This document shows positions 8,211-16,801 of a stretch of DNA of 64,000 bases, piece by piece. The DNA comes from Allobranchiibius huperziae (GTDB lineage Bacteria; Actinomycetota; Actinomycetes; Actinomycetales; Dermatophilaceae). The first letter of the stretch is position 1. Each line of letters starts with the position of its first letter. Both the position numbers and the translations under genes were made by a program. The notes beneath the pieces are model-generated. The model searched no databases, was not told where the DNA came from, and was given only the letters and a program-made list of their open reading frames with translations. Where the stretch lies: assembly GCF_013410455.1 (NCBI RefSeq), contig NZ_JACCFW010000001.1:512929-576928 (forward strand), given 5' to 3'.

Positions 8211-8983
8211 TGCAGACCGAGGAGATCCTGGCCCTCCTGCAGGAGGTCGGGGAGCAGGTCGTCACGCCACGGTTCCGGGCCCTGTCGGCCGACCAGGTGA
8301 TGGAGAAGAATCCCGGCGACCTGGTGACCGTCGCCGACCGCGAGGCGGAGGTGCTGATCACCGCGCGGCTGCGGGCGGCGTACCCCGGTGTGCTCGTCGT
8401 GGGCGAGGAGGCGGTCGCGGGTGACCCGTCGCTGCTCACCGCCGCCCGGACGACGCAGGACTTCTTCACGGTCGACCCGATCGACGGCACCAAGAACTTC
8501 GTGCACGGTTCGGTCGACCACGCCATGATGATCGGCGAGGTACGTGGGGGCCAGCCGGTGCGCGCGTGGATCTGGCAGCCCGAGCACCGGGCGGCGTACG
8601 TCGCCGAACGCGGCTCGGGCGCCTACCGCGACGGCGTGCGGCTGGAGCAGCGGGCGGCGCACGAGCCGGCGGACGGGCGTACGTCGGACCGGGCCATGAT
8701 CGGCCGAACCCCGGCCGGGTTCGAGCCGCTGACCCTGACCTGGGTCAGCTGCGGGATCGACTACCCCAAGCTGGCCGTCGGCGAGTGCGACTACCTGCTC
8801 TATCGATCCGTGATGCCGTGGGACCACGTGCCGGGCTCGCTGATCGTCGCCGAGGTGGGCGGGGCCGTCGGTTACCTCGACGGTGGCGCATACGACGCGG
8901 GCAGCCTCACGAAGCCGCTGCTCGCGGCTGCGACGCCCGAGTTGTTCGAGTCGGTCAGAGGTCCCTTGCGCGATCTGCGCTGA
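8207..8983 (+). CDS. Inositol monophosphatase-family protein
   Basis: A 258-residue member of the Mg-dependent inositol monophosphatase/histidinol-phosphatase superfamily. Metal-binding motifs are present: GEEA (about residue 66), DPIDGTKNF (about 88-96) and PWDHVPGSLIVAEVGG near the C-terminus. The real substrate could be inositol phosphate, histidinol phosphate or another sugar phosphate. The start overlaps the stop of the SDR gene; ATG 8210 is an alternative start. The 3' end overlaps the end of convergent menC by 29 bases. Confidence 0.88.
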   Translation: MMQTEEILALLQEVGEQVVTPRFRALSADQVMEKNPGDLVTVADREAEVLITARLRAAYPGVLVVGEEAVAGDPSLLTAARTTQDFFTVDPIDGTKNFVHGSVDHAMMIGEVRGGQPVRAWIWQPEHRAAYVAERGSGAYRDGVRLEQRAAHEPADGRTSDRAMIGRTPAGFEPLTLTWVSCGIDYPKLAVGECDYLLYRSVMPWDHVPGSLIVAEVGGAVGYLDGGAYDAGSLTKPLLAAATPELFESVRGPLRDLR

Positions 8984-9980
8984 GTGCTGTTCGGCAGGCC
9001 GAGACGCGGTCCTGCCACCACTGGACCCGGTCCGGCGCTGCCGCCCACCGGTCGAGCAGTTCGGGGGAGACCTCGGGATTGCGGACCTGCAGCGAACCTG
9101 CCTGCGGCACTAGGCGATCCGTGGTCACGTCGCCTTCGAGCAGCTCGACCGTGCCGAGCCCGCAGGCGTGCTCCAGCGACGGCAGCGCCGCCGCCAGGGC
9201 GAGGCCGGCGGCGATGCCCACACTGGAGTCCAGCGCGCTCGAGACCACGATAGGCAGTCCGCACTCCTGCGCGACAGCGAGGGCAGCGCGCACGCCGCCC
9301 AGAGGTGCGACCTTGACCACGGCGATGTCGGCGGCGCCGAGCCGCGCGACCCGCAGCGGGTCCTCGGCCTTGCGGATCGACTCGTCGGCCGCGATCCGCA
9401 CGTCGACGCCCCTGTGCGCCAACAGGGTTCGCAACTCGACCAGCTCCTCGACGGTCGCGCAGGGCTGTTCGGCGTACTCCAGTCCATACGCCGCAAGGCG
9501 TTCGAGGGACGCGGCGGCCTCCTCCACGGACCAGCCGCCGTTGGCATCCACCCGCACCCGGCCGTCCGCGCCGAGGACGTTGCGCACCTCCGCCACTCGC
9601 GCCAGGTCGTCGGCCGGGCGCTGCCCGCGCTCGGCGACCTTCACCTTGGCGGTCGTGCAGCCGTCGTAGCGTGCGAGGACGGCGGGCACGTCGACCGCGT
9701 CGACGGCAGGGACGGTCGCATTGACCGGAACGCTCTCGCGGACCGCGACGGGCCACTCGTCGTACGCCGCCTCGATCGCGGCCAGCAGCCATCGCGACGC
9801 CTCCGGCGGCTCGTACTCAAGGAACGGCGCGAACTCCCCGTAGCCGGACGGGCCTGCCAGGTAAGCGATCTCGCGATATTCGATGCCGCGGAACCGGGTG
9901 CGCAGGGGGATGCTCACGACTCTCAGACCGTCGAGCAGATCCCCGAGAGCGGGTACGTCGGCGCTGCTCACGAGGCTCAC
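8955..9980 (-). CDS. menC: o-succinylbenzoate synthase (MenC)
   Basis: MenC is an enolase-superfamily enzyme that dehydrates SHCHC to o-succinylbenzoate. The 341-residue product shows the superfamily residues in order: the lysine pair in TAKVKVAE, the metal-binding aspartate in VDANGGW, the glutamate in YAEQP, ADESI, and the C-terminal lysine in VVKVAPLGG. The GTG at 9980 overlaps the stop of the upstream gene (GTGA). GTG 9971 is also possible. menA, menE, menC and menB all lie within 6.3 kb. Confidence 0.92.
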   Translation of the reverse strand: MSLVSSADVPALGDLLDGLRVVSIPLRTRFRGIEYREIAYLAGPSGYGEFAPFLEYEPPEASRWLLAAIEAAYDEWPVAVRESVPVNATVPAVDAVDVPAVLARYDGCTTAKVKVAERGQRPADDLARVAEVRNVLGADGRVRVDANGGWSVEEAAASLERLAAYGLEYAEQPCATVEELVELRTLLAHRGVDVRIAADESIRKAEDPLRVARLGAADIAVVKVAPLGGVRAALAVAQECGLPIVVSSALDSSVGIAAGLALAAALPSLEHACGLGTVELLEGDVTTDRLVPQAGSLQVRNPEVSPELLDRWAAAPDRVQWWQDRVSACRTALSADRARDL

Positions 9981-10642
9981 TCCGGTGGTGCGTCGTGCGG
10001 CAGCGGCCCCAGGCCGGCGAAGAGCTCGACGTACGACTCGATGTCGCCCTCCACGGTCCAGGCGCGCAGCTGGTCGGCGCTGCGGCGTGACATCAGCGCG
10101 CGGGTCAGGTCGAACTCCGAGGCCTCCACCCGCACCGCCGGCGCACCTTCGCCCGCGACGAACTGCCACGTTGGTGAACGGAGTTCGATCGTGGAGGCGC
10201 CGGTGTCACGCACCCGCTCGGCGAACCCGTCCGCCATCCGGTCGCGCAACGCGCGCAGCCCATTGGTGTCCCGGGCACCCGGGGAGTGCAGCGCGGCGCG
10301 CAGGTCCTGTTCGTGGATCACCACGTCGCCGAGCGGGCGGGTGGTGTGCGCCTGCATCCATGTCGCGAGAGGCTCGGTGAGCGAACGCCATTCGTCGACC
10401 AGAGCCGCGACGTCCCGCCCACGGCGCTGGTCGACCTGTCGGCCGGTCCACGCCTCGTTGTGGTCATCGGGCTCGTCACCGGCGAGGACGTCGGCGTCCA
10501 GACCGATCATGTGCGACAGCAGGTCGCGCACGGTCCAGTCCGGGCACGCGGGGACGATCGTCTCCGCCGCGTCCGCGGACAGCCCCTCGACCAGCTCGAT
10601 GACGCGCGCCTGGGCGTCCTTCCACTCCTGCACCGCATCCAT
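9977..10642 (-). CDS. Maleylpyruvate isomerase-family (mycothiol-dependent type) protein
   Basis: A 221-residue protein beginning with the DinB-like/MDMPI N-terminal region (VIELVEGLSADAAETIVPACPDWTVRDLLSHM). The PDWTVRDLLSHM segment contains the typical metal-ligand histidine, and GDVVIHEQDLRAAL carries further candidate ligands. Family members use mycothiol as cofactor or are of unknown role. TACTGT lies 7 nt before the ATG, indicating a leaderless transcript. The stop is embedded in the menC start, so menC is probably translated from this mRNA. It is divergent from menB, with 81 bases between starts. Confidence 0.8.
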   Translation of the reverse strand: MDAVQEWKDAQARVIELVEGLSADAAETIVPACPDWTVRDLLSHMIGLDADVLAGDEPDDHNEAWTGRQVDQRRGRDVAALVDEWRSLTEPLATWMQAHTTRPLGDVVIHEQDLRAALHSPGARDTNGLRALRDRMADGFAERVRDTGASTIELRSPTWQFVAGEGAPAVRVEASEFDLTRALMSRRSADQLRAWTVEGDIESYVELFAGLGPLPHDAPPE

Positions 10643-10723
10643 GGCACCGACAGTACGACCGGGTCGACAGCCGCGACCGGCAGGGAGTGCACCCGCACGA
10701 CCGCCCGGCATACAGTCGTCCGC

Positions 10724-11659
10724 GTGACCGACGCAGCCGCCGACCAGCCGTTCGATCCCTCGTCCTGGGAGCCGGTGGCCGGCTTCGACCTGACCGACAT
10801 CACCTATCACCGGTGCACGCTGGAGGGCCCGGCGCGCGGCACGGTCCGGATCGCCTTCGACCGTCCGGAGGTGCTGAACGCGTTCCGGCCGCACACCGTC
10901 GACGAGCTCTACCGGGTGCTCGACCACGCGCGGATGACCCCCGACGTCGGCGCGATCCTGCTCACCGGCAACGGCCCGAGCCCCAAGGACGGCAAGTGGA
11001 GTTTCTGCTCCGGCGGCGATCAGCGCATCCGCGGGCGCAGCGGATACCAGTACGCGGAGGGCGAGACCGCCGACACCGTGGACGCCGCGCGGGTCAAGGC
11101 GCAGGGCGGGCGGCTGCACATCCTGGAGGTGCAGCGGCTGATCCGCACGATGCCGAAGGTCGTGATCGCGGTCGTCGGCGGCTGGGCAGCGGGCGGCGGC
11201 CACTCGCTGCACGTGGTGTGCGATCTGACCATCGCGAGCCGCCAGCACGCGCGGTTCAAGCAGACCGACGCGGACGTCGGCTCGTTCGACGCGGGCTACG
11301 GGTCGGCGTACCTGGCCAAGCAGGTCGGCCAGAAGTTCGCGCGCGAGATCTTCTTCCTGGGCCGCACGTACGACGCGGAGGCCATGCAGCGGATGGGCGC
11401 GGTCAACATCGTGGCCGACCACGCGGAGCTCGAACGCGAGGCGATCCAGGTCGCGGCCGAGATCAACGGCAAGTCCCCGACCGCGCAGCGGATGCTGAAG
11501 TTCGCCATGAACCTCACCGACGACGGTCTGATGGGGCAGCAGGTCTTCGCGGGCGAGGCGACCCGCCTGGCGTACATGACCGACGAGGCCGTCGAGGGCC
11601 GCGATTCGTTCCTGGAGAAGCGCGACCCCGACTGGTCGCCCTACCCCTGGTACTTCTGA
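10724..11659 (+). CDS. menB: 1,4-dihydroxy-2-naphthoyl-CoA synthase (MenB)
   Basis: MenB is the crotonase-fold enzyme that closes the naphthoquinone ring of o-succinylbenzoyl-CoA. The 311-residue protein has the crotonase core (VRIAFDRPEVLNAFRPHT), an oxyanion-hole region (FCSGGDQRIRG), the glycine-rich AGGGHSLH, and the family segment SFDAGYGSAYLAKQ with the conserved Asp and Tyr. The C-terminus DWSPYPWYF is typical. GTG is the start: TACAGT ends 7 nt before it, so the message is probably leaderless. The following gene overlaps it by one base. Confidence 0.95.
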   Translation: MTDAAADQPFDPSSWEPVAGFDLTDITYHRCTLEGPARGTVRIAFDRPEVLNAFRPHTVDELYRVLDHARMTPDVGAILLTGNGPSPKDGKWSFCSGGDQRIRGRSGYQYAEGETADTVDAARVKAQGGRLHILEVQRLIRTMPKVVIAVVGGWAAGGGHSLHVVCDLTIASRQHARFKQTDADVGSFDAGYGSAYLAKQVGQKFAREIFFLGRTYDAEAMQRMGAVNIVADHAELEREAIQVAAEINGKSPTAQRMLKFAMNLTDDGLMGQQVFAGEATRLAYMTDEAVEGRDSFLEKRDPDWSPYPWYF

Positions 11660-12249
11660 TGAACGACCACTACGTCGACCCAGCGGGACCACCGCGCACT
11701 CGCGGCTGGTGGCCGCTCGGAATCGGGCTGGTCTGTCTGCTGATCCTGGCGCCCGGATGCCTGGGCCTCGGGATCTGGACCGGCGTGCGCAGCGGCCTGG
11801 ACGCCCTGCAGCACGGCCGATGGACGGCGTCGGCCCCGCAGCGGCTGGAGGCGTCGACCCGGTACGTCCTCCTGGCCTCCCGCGGCACCGCCGACCAGAT
11901 CGGCGCGGGCGCGCGGTGCGGCGCGCTGGACCCGTCCGGGCAGTTCATCCGCTTCGTCAGCAGCTCCGGCAGCACCATCAACGACGACACGGAGGCGGCC
12001 GCCTTCACCTCGACCACGGCGGGCAGTTACCGGCTCGACTGCGGCGACGCGTCCTTCCGGGTCGCCACCCAGAGCAGGATCGACGGCCTCGGTCACGACA
12101 TCGGGATCCCGGTGCTCCTCGGCTTCGCCGGTGCGGCCGTCTTCGGGCTGCTCGGGCTCGCACTGGTGATCTTCGCGATCGTGCGGCTCGTGAGCTCCTC
12201 CGGCGAGCGCCGCCGGTGGACCCAGAGCGGGGCACCGAACCAGTGGTGA
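11659..12249 (+). CDS. Hypothetical membrane protein with two helices
   Basis: A 196-residue protein that I do not recognise. A short Pro/Arg-containing start is followed by a membrane helix (WWPLGIGLVCLLILAPGCLGL, residues 17-37), an extracellular domain of about 110 residues with two cysteines (ARCGALD and RLDCGDAS) likely to form a disulfide, and a second helix (residues about 155-180) before a basic tail. The ATG overlaps the menB stop (TGATG), and its own stop overlaps the HAD gene (GTGA). Translation is therefore coupled through menB, this gene and the HAD gene. Confidence 0.7.
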   Translation: MNDHYVDPAGPPRTRGWWPLGIGLVCLLILAPGCLGLGIWTGVRSGLDALQHGRWTASAPQRLEASTRYVLLASRGTADQIGAGARCGALDPSGQFIRFVSSSGSTINDDTEAAAFTSTTAGSYRLDCGDASFRVATQSRIDGLGHDIGIPVLLGFAGAAVFGLLGLALVIFAIVRLVSSSGERRRWTQSGAPNQW

Positions 12250-12875
12250 GCGGCGCGCCGTTCGTCGTGGGGTTCGACCTCGACATGACCCTGGTCGACT
12301 CCCGGCGGGGGATCGTCGAATGCATGCAGCGGGTGCTGTCCGCTCGCGGTGTCACCGCACGCGACGAGCAGCTGTGGCCGCTGATCGGCGCTCCGCTGGA
12401 GGCCAACCTGGGCGGTTTCCTCCCCGCTGAGCAGGTGCGCGGCGCGGCTGACGACTACCGGGCGGTCTATCTACAGCACGCTGTACGACTGACCACCGCC
12501 CTCCCGGGGGCGGTCGAGCTGGTCGAGCTGATCCACGCCGACGGCGGCCGGGTGCTGGTGGTGAGTGCCAAGGCTCCCGCGGCGGTGCACGCGGTGCTCG
12601 AGCACGTGGGCCTGCGCCCGGATGTGGTGGTCGGGGCGGTGTTCGCCGAGGACAAGGCGGTCCCGCTGCGCGCTCACGACGCGCGGATGTACGTCGGTGA
12701 CCACCAGGGCGACATGTACGCCGCCCGGGCCGCCTCGGCGTACGCGGTCGGCGTGACGACCGGGCCGCACGACGAGGCGATGCTGAGAAAAGCCGGGGCC
12801 GACGCCGTCGTGCCAGACCTGGTGGCTCTGGGGGAGCGGCTCAATGAGTTCGAGCGAGCCGCCTCGACGGGTTAA
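12246..12875 (+). CDS. HAD-family hydrolase (phosphatase-like)
   Basis: A 209-residue HAD hydrolase. The nucleophile motif is FDLDMTLVDS (residues 9-18), motif II is VVSAK, a conserved lysine lies in EDKAVPL, and motif IV is YVGDHQGDMYAA. The helical cap follows the first motif, as in phosphoglycolate phosphatase-like proteins. The second catalytic Asp (DLDMT) is present, so it should be active; the substrate is unknown. GTG 12246 overlaps the preceding stop by four bases. It is the last gene of the menB-led run. Confidence 0.85.
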   Translation: MSGAPFVVGFDLDMTLVDSRRGIVECMQRVLSARGVTARDEQLWPLIGAPLEANLGGFLPAEQVRGAADDYRAVYLQHAVRLTTALPGAVELVELIHADGGRVLVVSAKAPAAVHAVLEHVGLRPDVVVGAVFAEDKAVPLRAHDARMYVGDHQGDMYAARAASAYAVGVTTGPHDEAMLRKAGADAVVPDLVALGERLNEFERAASTG

Positions 12876-12937
12876 CCTTGTCCGTCAGCGGAAATGCGAC
12901 GGAACACCCCAACACGCAGCGAACGAGTAGGTGCATC

Positions 12938-13321
12938 GTGCCCAGCGGCAAGGTCAAATTCTTCGATTCCGAGAAGGGCTTCGGATTCGTCTCCGGCGAC
13001 GACGGCCAGGACGTCTTCCTGCCCTCCAGCGCCCTGCCCACCGGCACGACCGTGGTCAAGGGCGGCACCCGCGTGGAGTACAGCGTGGCCGAGGGCCGTC
13101 GCGGCGCGCAGGCGCTGAGCGTGAAGATCCTGGACGCCGCCCCCTCGCTCGCTGCCCGCCACCGCAAGCCCGCCGACGACATGAGCCTCATCGTCGAGGA
13201 CCTGATCAAGATGCTCGACGGGCTCGGCAACGGACTGCGCCGCGGCCGCTACCCCGACAAGGCGCAGAGTGGCAAGATCGCCGCCGTCCTCCGCGCGGTC
13301 GCCGACGACCTCGAGGTCTGA
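12938..13321 (+). CDS. Cold-shock domain protein with C-terminal extension
   Basis: A 127-residue protein whose first 65-70 residues form a cold-shock domain: PSGKVKFFDSEKGFGFV carries the RNP1-type KGFGFV and is followed by DVFLP (RNP2-like). The remaining 60 residues are an alpha-helical extension with a basic patch (NGLRRGRYPDKAQSGK), longer than in classical 67-residue CspA. It probably binds single-stranded RNA or DNA. The GTG at 12938 matches the universal start of the family. The gene lies 4 bases before the DUF3027 gene, a pairing that recurs in actinobacteria. Confidence 0.9.
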   Translation: MPSGKVKFFDSEKGFGFVSGDDGQDVFLPSSALPTGTTVVKGGTRVEYSVAEGRRGAQALSVKILDAAPSLAARHRKPADDMSLIVEDLIKMLDGLGNGLRRGRYPDKAQSGKIAAVLRAVADDLEV

Positions 13322-13325
13322 GTCC

Positions 13326-14219
13326 ATGCCCACCAAGACGCGCTCGACGCGGCCCAAGGCCGACAAGGTCCTGACCGATGCGGTCGAGGTCGCCCGCGCG
13401 GCCGCCGTCGAGATCTCCTCCGCCGAGGACGTCGGTGAGCACCTGGGTGTCGTGATGCTCGACGAGCGCCTGGCTATGCACCAGTTCGCTTGCGAGCGCA
13501 GGGGATACCAGGGTTGGCACTGGTCGATCTCCGTTGCCCGCGCCCCCCGCGCGAAGATTGCGACGGTCTGCGAGGCCAACCTGCTCCCCGGCGACCAGGC
13601 CGTCCTGTCGCCCGAGTGGCTGCCGTACGCCGAGCGCTTGGCGCCCGGTGACATCGGCGCCGGCGACATCACGCCGTACATCGAGGACGACCCGCGCCTG
13701 GAGGCCGGCTTCGAGGCCACCGGCGATGAGGACGTCGACGAGACGGGCTTCTTCGAACTGGGCCTCGGACGACCGCGCGTGCTGTCCGCGGAGGGTCGCG
13801 ACGAGGCTGCGCAGCGCTGGTACGACGGCGCGCACGGGCCCACGTCCGAGATCGCCGTGAAGGCACCGGCACAGTGCACGACCTGCGGTTTCTTCCTGCC
13901 CATGGCCGGTGCACTGCGCCAGGTCTTCGGGGTCTGCACCAACGCCTGGTCGCCGAGCGACGGCGCCGTGGTCTCCCTGGACCACGGGTGCGGCGCGCAC
14001 AGCGAGGTCGAGCTGGATCTGCCGTCCTCCGAGCCCGAACAGGGCCATGTGCTGGACGAGTTCGCGCTGGAGGTCTCCGAGCCCGCGCCTGCTGCGCCCG
14101 AGCAGGAGCCGCCCGCCGCGGTGGAGGTCGAGCCGGCCGCGGCAGAGTCCGAACTCCCCGAGCCGACCGACGCGACCTCCGAGTCCGACGCACCGGACGA
14201 CGGGCCGCAGGAGGCCTGA
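13326..14219 (+). CDS. DUF3027 family protein
   Basis: A 297-residue protein of the DUF3027 family, regularly encoded after a cold-shock protein gene in actinobacteria. The N-terminal two thirds are folded; WLPYAERLAPGDIGAGDITP and PRVLSAEGRDEAAQRWYDG are family-like stretches. A likely zinc-binding arrangement is seen as CTTCGFF, then a further Cys in GVCTN and HGCGAHSE. The last 70 residues are an acidic Pro/Ala/Glu-rich low-complexity tail. The function is unknown; a link to RNA handling is inferred only from the cold-shock partner. ATG 13326 follows the previous stop by 4 bases. Confidence 0.8.
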   Translation: MPTKTRSTRPKADKVLTDAVEVARAAAVEISSAEDVGEHLGVVMLDERLAMHQFACERRGYQGWHWSISVARAPRAKIATVCEANLLPGDQAVLSPEWLPYAERLAPGDIGAGDITPYIEDDPRLEAGFEATGDEDVDETGFFELGLGRPRVLSAEGRDEAAQRWYDGAHGPTSEIAVKAPAQCTTCGFFLPMAGALRQVFGVCTNAWSPSDGAVVSLDHGCGAHSEVELDLPSSEPEQGHVLDEFALEVSEPAPAAPEQEPPAAVEVEPAAAESELPEPTDATSESDAPDDGPQEA

Positions 14220-14244
14220 AGTTCGCCACACCCGATCGCGCTCC

Positions 14245-14312
14245 ACGTTGACGGTGTTCGCGTTCGTTGACGGTGTTCGAACGCCGTCGATGAACGTAAA
14301 CGCCGTCAGCGT
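14245..14312. repeat. 68-bp imperfect palindrome between convergent genes
   Basis: It is centred on GTTCGAAC (14275-14282). Pairing outward for about 34 positions, the only departures from Watson-Crick are G-T type except one A-C, so a transcript of either strand could fold into a very long hairpin. The left arm contains a perfect 13-bp direct repeat (TTGACGGTGTTCG at 14248 and 14267). The palindrome ends at the stop codon of the DUF222-HNH gene. No clear T-run follows, so a simple terminator role is not certain. Confidence 0.75.
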
Positions 14313-15685
14313 CACGCGGCGGCCCGCTGTCCGGGCCAGGTGGGCATCAGGCCTGGCGTGAGATCCCAGGTGACGCCGGTGGCGGTGACCTGGGCGGTGA
14401 GGAGGTCGCGGTGCACGATCGTGTGATGTCGCGCGCAGAGCAGGGCCGCGTTGCCGAGGTTCGTTTCGCCGCCGGCCCACCAGGGCGTCACATGATGTGC
14501 ATCGCACCAGTCCGGTGGCCGATCACAGCCGGGGAACGTGCAGTGCCGGTCTCGGTGGATAACGGCCGTTCTGAGTCCTCCGGTGAAGAGGCGTTTCGCG
14601 CGCCTGACGTCCAACGGTTCGGAGTCGGTGCCGAGGACTGCGGGGATGAGGTCGGCGTCGCACGCCATCCGTCGCAGGGTGCCCGCGTCGAGATGCTCAC
14701 CGTCGGTGGTGCGCCCGACACCCGGCAGGTACGTCGGTGCGAATCCGCCGTCGTCTGAACCATGTTGGCCGAGCCGACCCGTTTCGCGGAGCCCCTCGTA
14801 CAGAGTGTTGTAGTCGAGGGTCACCAGGATCTTCGCGGTGCCGCCGAACTCTCCGACCGGCCGCGAGCTGGTGCCATCGAGGACGCCGGCGGCGGTGTCG
14901 ACCAAGCACACCAGGGCGTCCGCTCGCCGCTTGGCCGGCGTGCGAGTATCCCGCTCTGGCCCTTCGCCGCCAGCTGCCACCGGCGCGGGAGCGGATAAGG
15001 CGCGCAGGGCGTGCTTGACCATGGCGGCGTGCCCGCTCGAGAGTTCGGCGACGAACCGGGTCCACCCGGACGGTAGGTCGGCCCAGAACACCGACTCACA
15101 CTCCTGCTGACGCTCCTCATCCCGCACCAGCTGCTGCGGCGCGTACTCCCCCAGGATGCGGGTGGTCAACTCCCGCAACGTCTTTGCGCCGTAGTCCGAC
15201 AACGACAGGTACCGGCCCAGCAGGTCATCCCGATCCACGGTCGGCAGCTGCGGCAGGATCATTGGCACCTGCCGTAACGCGGCAGCAGCCACCGGCACAC
15301 TCGCCGACCCGGTCGCCAACGCCTCAACAACCACCTGATTGGCCGGATCCGCACAGTCCACGCCCACCGAACCCACCCGGCGCACCACCGCGGGTTCGAC
15401 ACCAGCTGCCTGACGGGCGACCCACGCCGGAGCACCCGTCGCCGTGGAGTTCGCCACGGTCCCCCGACTCAGCGCATCCGCGGTCGCCAGCGCGGCGACG
15501 TTCTCCGCGCGAGCTGTGATCCGCAGCATGCCCCCGACGACCTCACCCAGGGCCGCTTCGTCCAGTTGCCACAGAGCGTCCGGCCATTCGTCCAGCCCGG
15601 CAGCGAACTTGCCCAGCAGAGCCATCAATCGGTCACCGGTACCCGGCGCAGCAGGGCGCCGGTGCTCAGTTTTCGACTGCGCCAT
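14312..15685 (-). CDS. DUF222 and HNH endonuclease domain protein (13E12 repeat family type)
   Basis: A 457-residue protein. Residues about 20-300 resemble the helical DUF222 domain, and the C-terminal part holds an HNH nuclease motif: CTFPGCDRPPDWCDAHHV, then PWWAGGETNLGNAALLCARHH. The zinc-type cysteines and the histidine pair are intact. Members occur in many near-identical copies per actinobacterial genome, and the M. tuberculosis ones are known as the 13E12 repeat family. The ATG has a strong Shine-Dalgarno (AGGAGG) five bases upstream. A 68-bp palindrome touches its stop codon. Confidence 0.88.
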   Translation of the reverse strand: MAQSKTEHRRPAAPGTGDRLMALLGKFAAGLDEWPDALWQLDEAALGEVVGGMLRITARAENVAALATADALSRGTVANSTATGAPAWVARQAAGVEPAVVRRVGSVGVDCADPANQVVVEALATGSASVPVAAAALRQVPMILPQLPTVDRDDLLGRYLSLSDYGAKTLRELTTRILGEYAPQQLVRDEERQQECESVFWADLPSGWTRFVAELSSGHAAMVKHALRALSAPAPVAAGGEGPERDTRTPAKRRADALVCLVDTAAGVLDGTSSRPVGEFGGTAKILVTLDYNTLYEGLRETGRLGQHGSDDGGFAPTYLPGVGRTTDGEHLDAGTLRRMACDADLIPAVLGTDSEPLDVRRAKRLFTGGLRTAVIHRDRHCTFPGCDRPPDWCDAHHVTPWWAGGETNLGNAALLCARHHTIVHRDLLTAQVTATGVTWDLTPGLMPTWPGQRAAA

Positions 15686-16007
15686 GGCCCCTCCTGCGCT
15701 GATGACGGCGCCCCTTGCCGTCTATCTTGAATCATACGCGTGTTCGATATGTCACGCAAGAGGTTGAACCACGAAAACTACTGCCAATGTTCACGATCCG
15801 AGCTTGAGTTATCCACATTCCCCTGCGCCGAGGTGACATTTTTCGAGGTCGTCCACACCCAGAGCGGACATCACGAGCCGACGGTGGATCGCCGACTGAC
15901 CTTGATCGATGACGGGGTCCGCGACGGGGGTGCTAGGCCGGGTCCTAGGTCTAAAAATCAGCGAAAGTTAGGTCTGAGATGGATGGGTCCTACACACCGC
16001 TGAACCC
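15686..16007. other. Gene-free, lower-GC interval with two DnaA-box-like sites
   Basis: Visibly richer in A/T than its surroundings. It holds a small hairpin (GACGGC/GCCGTC at 15704-15722) just upstream of the HNH gene, a perfect TTATCCACA (15809-15817) and a near match TCGTCCACA (15849-15857). A short open frame on the plus strand has no convincing start signal or familiar protein. dnaA and dnaN are not nearby, so I do not call an origin. The interval ends where the promoter of the first secreted paralog begins. Confidence 0.5.
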
Positions 16008-16087
16008 GACGATCCGCGTGCCGGCAGTCGCCGGCCTCAACAGCTGGTGAGGGCCCGCGCTCACACCCTCAGCAAAAGGATTCAGCC
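16008..16087 (+). promoter_or_regulatory. Promoter and leader hairpin of secreted paralog 1
   Basis: A -10-like GACGAT is followed by CCG and a hairpin: GCCGGC, loop AGTC, GCCGGC (16020-16035). The Shine-Dalgarno AAAGGA lies seven bases before the ATG at 16088. Paralogs 2 and 3 have TATGAT at the equivalent place and a hairpin with a GGTC loop but different stem bases. Confidence 0.55.
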
Positions 16088-16801
16088 ATGTTCAAGAAGT
16101 ATGTCGCGTTGGCCGGTGTGGGCTTGGTCGCCACGTCCGCACTGCTCGGTACCAGCGCGGCGCACGCCTCGGCGTCGACGTCGAGCGCTGGGGGACCGGT
16201 CTTCGTGCACGGTCTGCGTTACCTCGCCCACTTCGACTCGCGCGCCGTGTGCGACAGCCACGCGCAGTGGGCCGTCGATCAGGTCTCCAAGGCCGGCAGC
16301 GGGATGACGTTGCTGCCGAGCCTGGGGTATTCGCGCACCTCCGCTCCGACGGAGTGCTACCCGATCGTCAACCGCGACTACCCGGGTTACAGCGGCGAGT
16401 GGAGCTACGTCGTGGCCTATCGCTCGGTGACCGGCAAGCCGCTGCTGTCCCCGGTGGACGTCAAGGTGGACCCAGGGCAGAGCCACCCGCCGGCCGTCAA
16501 TCCCGACCACGACTCGGTCTACGGCTACGCGCACAAGGTCGCGTTCTCGACCAAGACCACCTCTCTGCAGGCGTGCAACAACAAGTTGAACTGGTCGGCG
16601 AACGCGGTTCTGGCAAACCCGAATGCGCATCTGAGCTACGCGAGCAAGACCTGCTCGACCCAGGACCAGCTTCTGCCGGGCTACATCGGCTACGAGGTGG
16701 ACTATCTCGGGACGTCGGAGAACATCGGCCTGGCCGGTGACCGGGCGATCCAGTTCGACAACCCCTCGATGCTCGCGTCGCTGGGGTACAACGTCCGCTG
16801 A
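16088..16801 (+). CDS. Secreted four-cysteine protein, paralog 1
   Basis: A 237-residue protein with a Sec signal peptide (FKK, hydrophobic core, likely cleavage after AHA at residue 27). The mature part has four cysteines, in AVCDSH, ECYP, QACNNKLN and KTCSTQD, at positions equivalent to those in the next two genes, so two disulfides are likely. Shared features include HFxSRxxCxSHAxWxVxQV, a CYP segment followed by WSYxxAY and TGxP, and a C-terminal LGYNV. It lacks the His-rich C-terminal tail of paralogs 2 and 3 and is the most diverged of the three. I do not recognise the family and assign no function. Confidence 0.75.
   Translation: MFKKYVALAGVGLVATSALLGTSAAHASASTSSAGGPVFVHGLRYLAHFDSRAVCDSHAQWAVDQVSKAGSGMTLLPSLGYSRTSAPTECYPIVNRDYPGYSGEWSYVVAYRSVTGKPLLSPVDVKVDPGQSHPPAVNPDHDSVYGYAHKVAFSTKTTSLQACNNKLNWSANAVLANPNAHLSYASKTCSTQDQLLPGYIGYEVDYLGTSENIGLAGDRAIQFDNPSMLASLGYNVR

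Noticed and set aside
14220..14312. Similar peptides readable on both strands (VDGVRTPS-like) across the gap after DUF3027
   Set aside because: The similarity results from the palindrome itself, not from a pair of genes.
15800..15860. Chromosomal replication origin
   Set aside because: Only two DnaA-box-like sites and no dnaA, dnaN, rnpA or parAB nearby.
15740..16003. A short plus-strand open frame in the gap before the secreted paralogs
   Set aside because: It lacks a Shine-Dalgarno or a -10 at leaderless distance, shows no codon-position GC bias by eye and resembles no protein; treated as non-coding.
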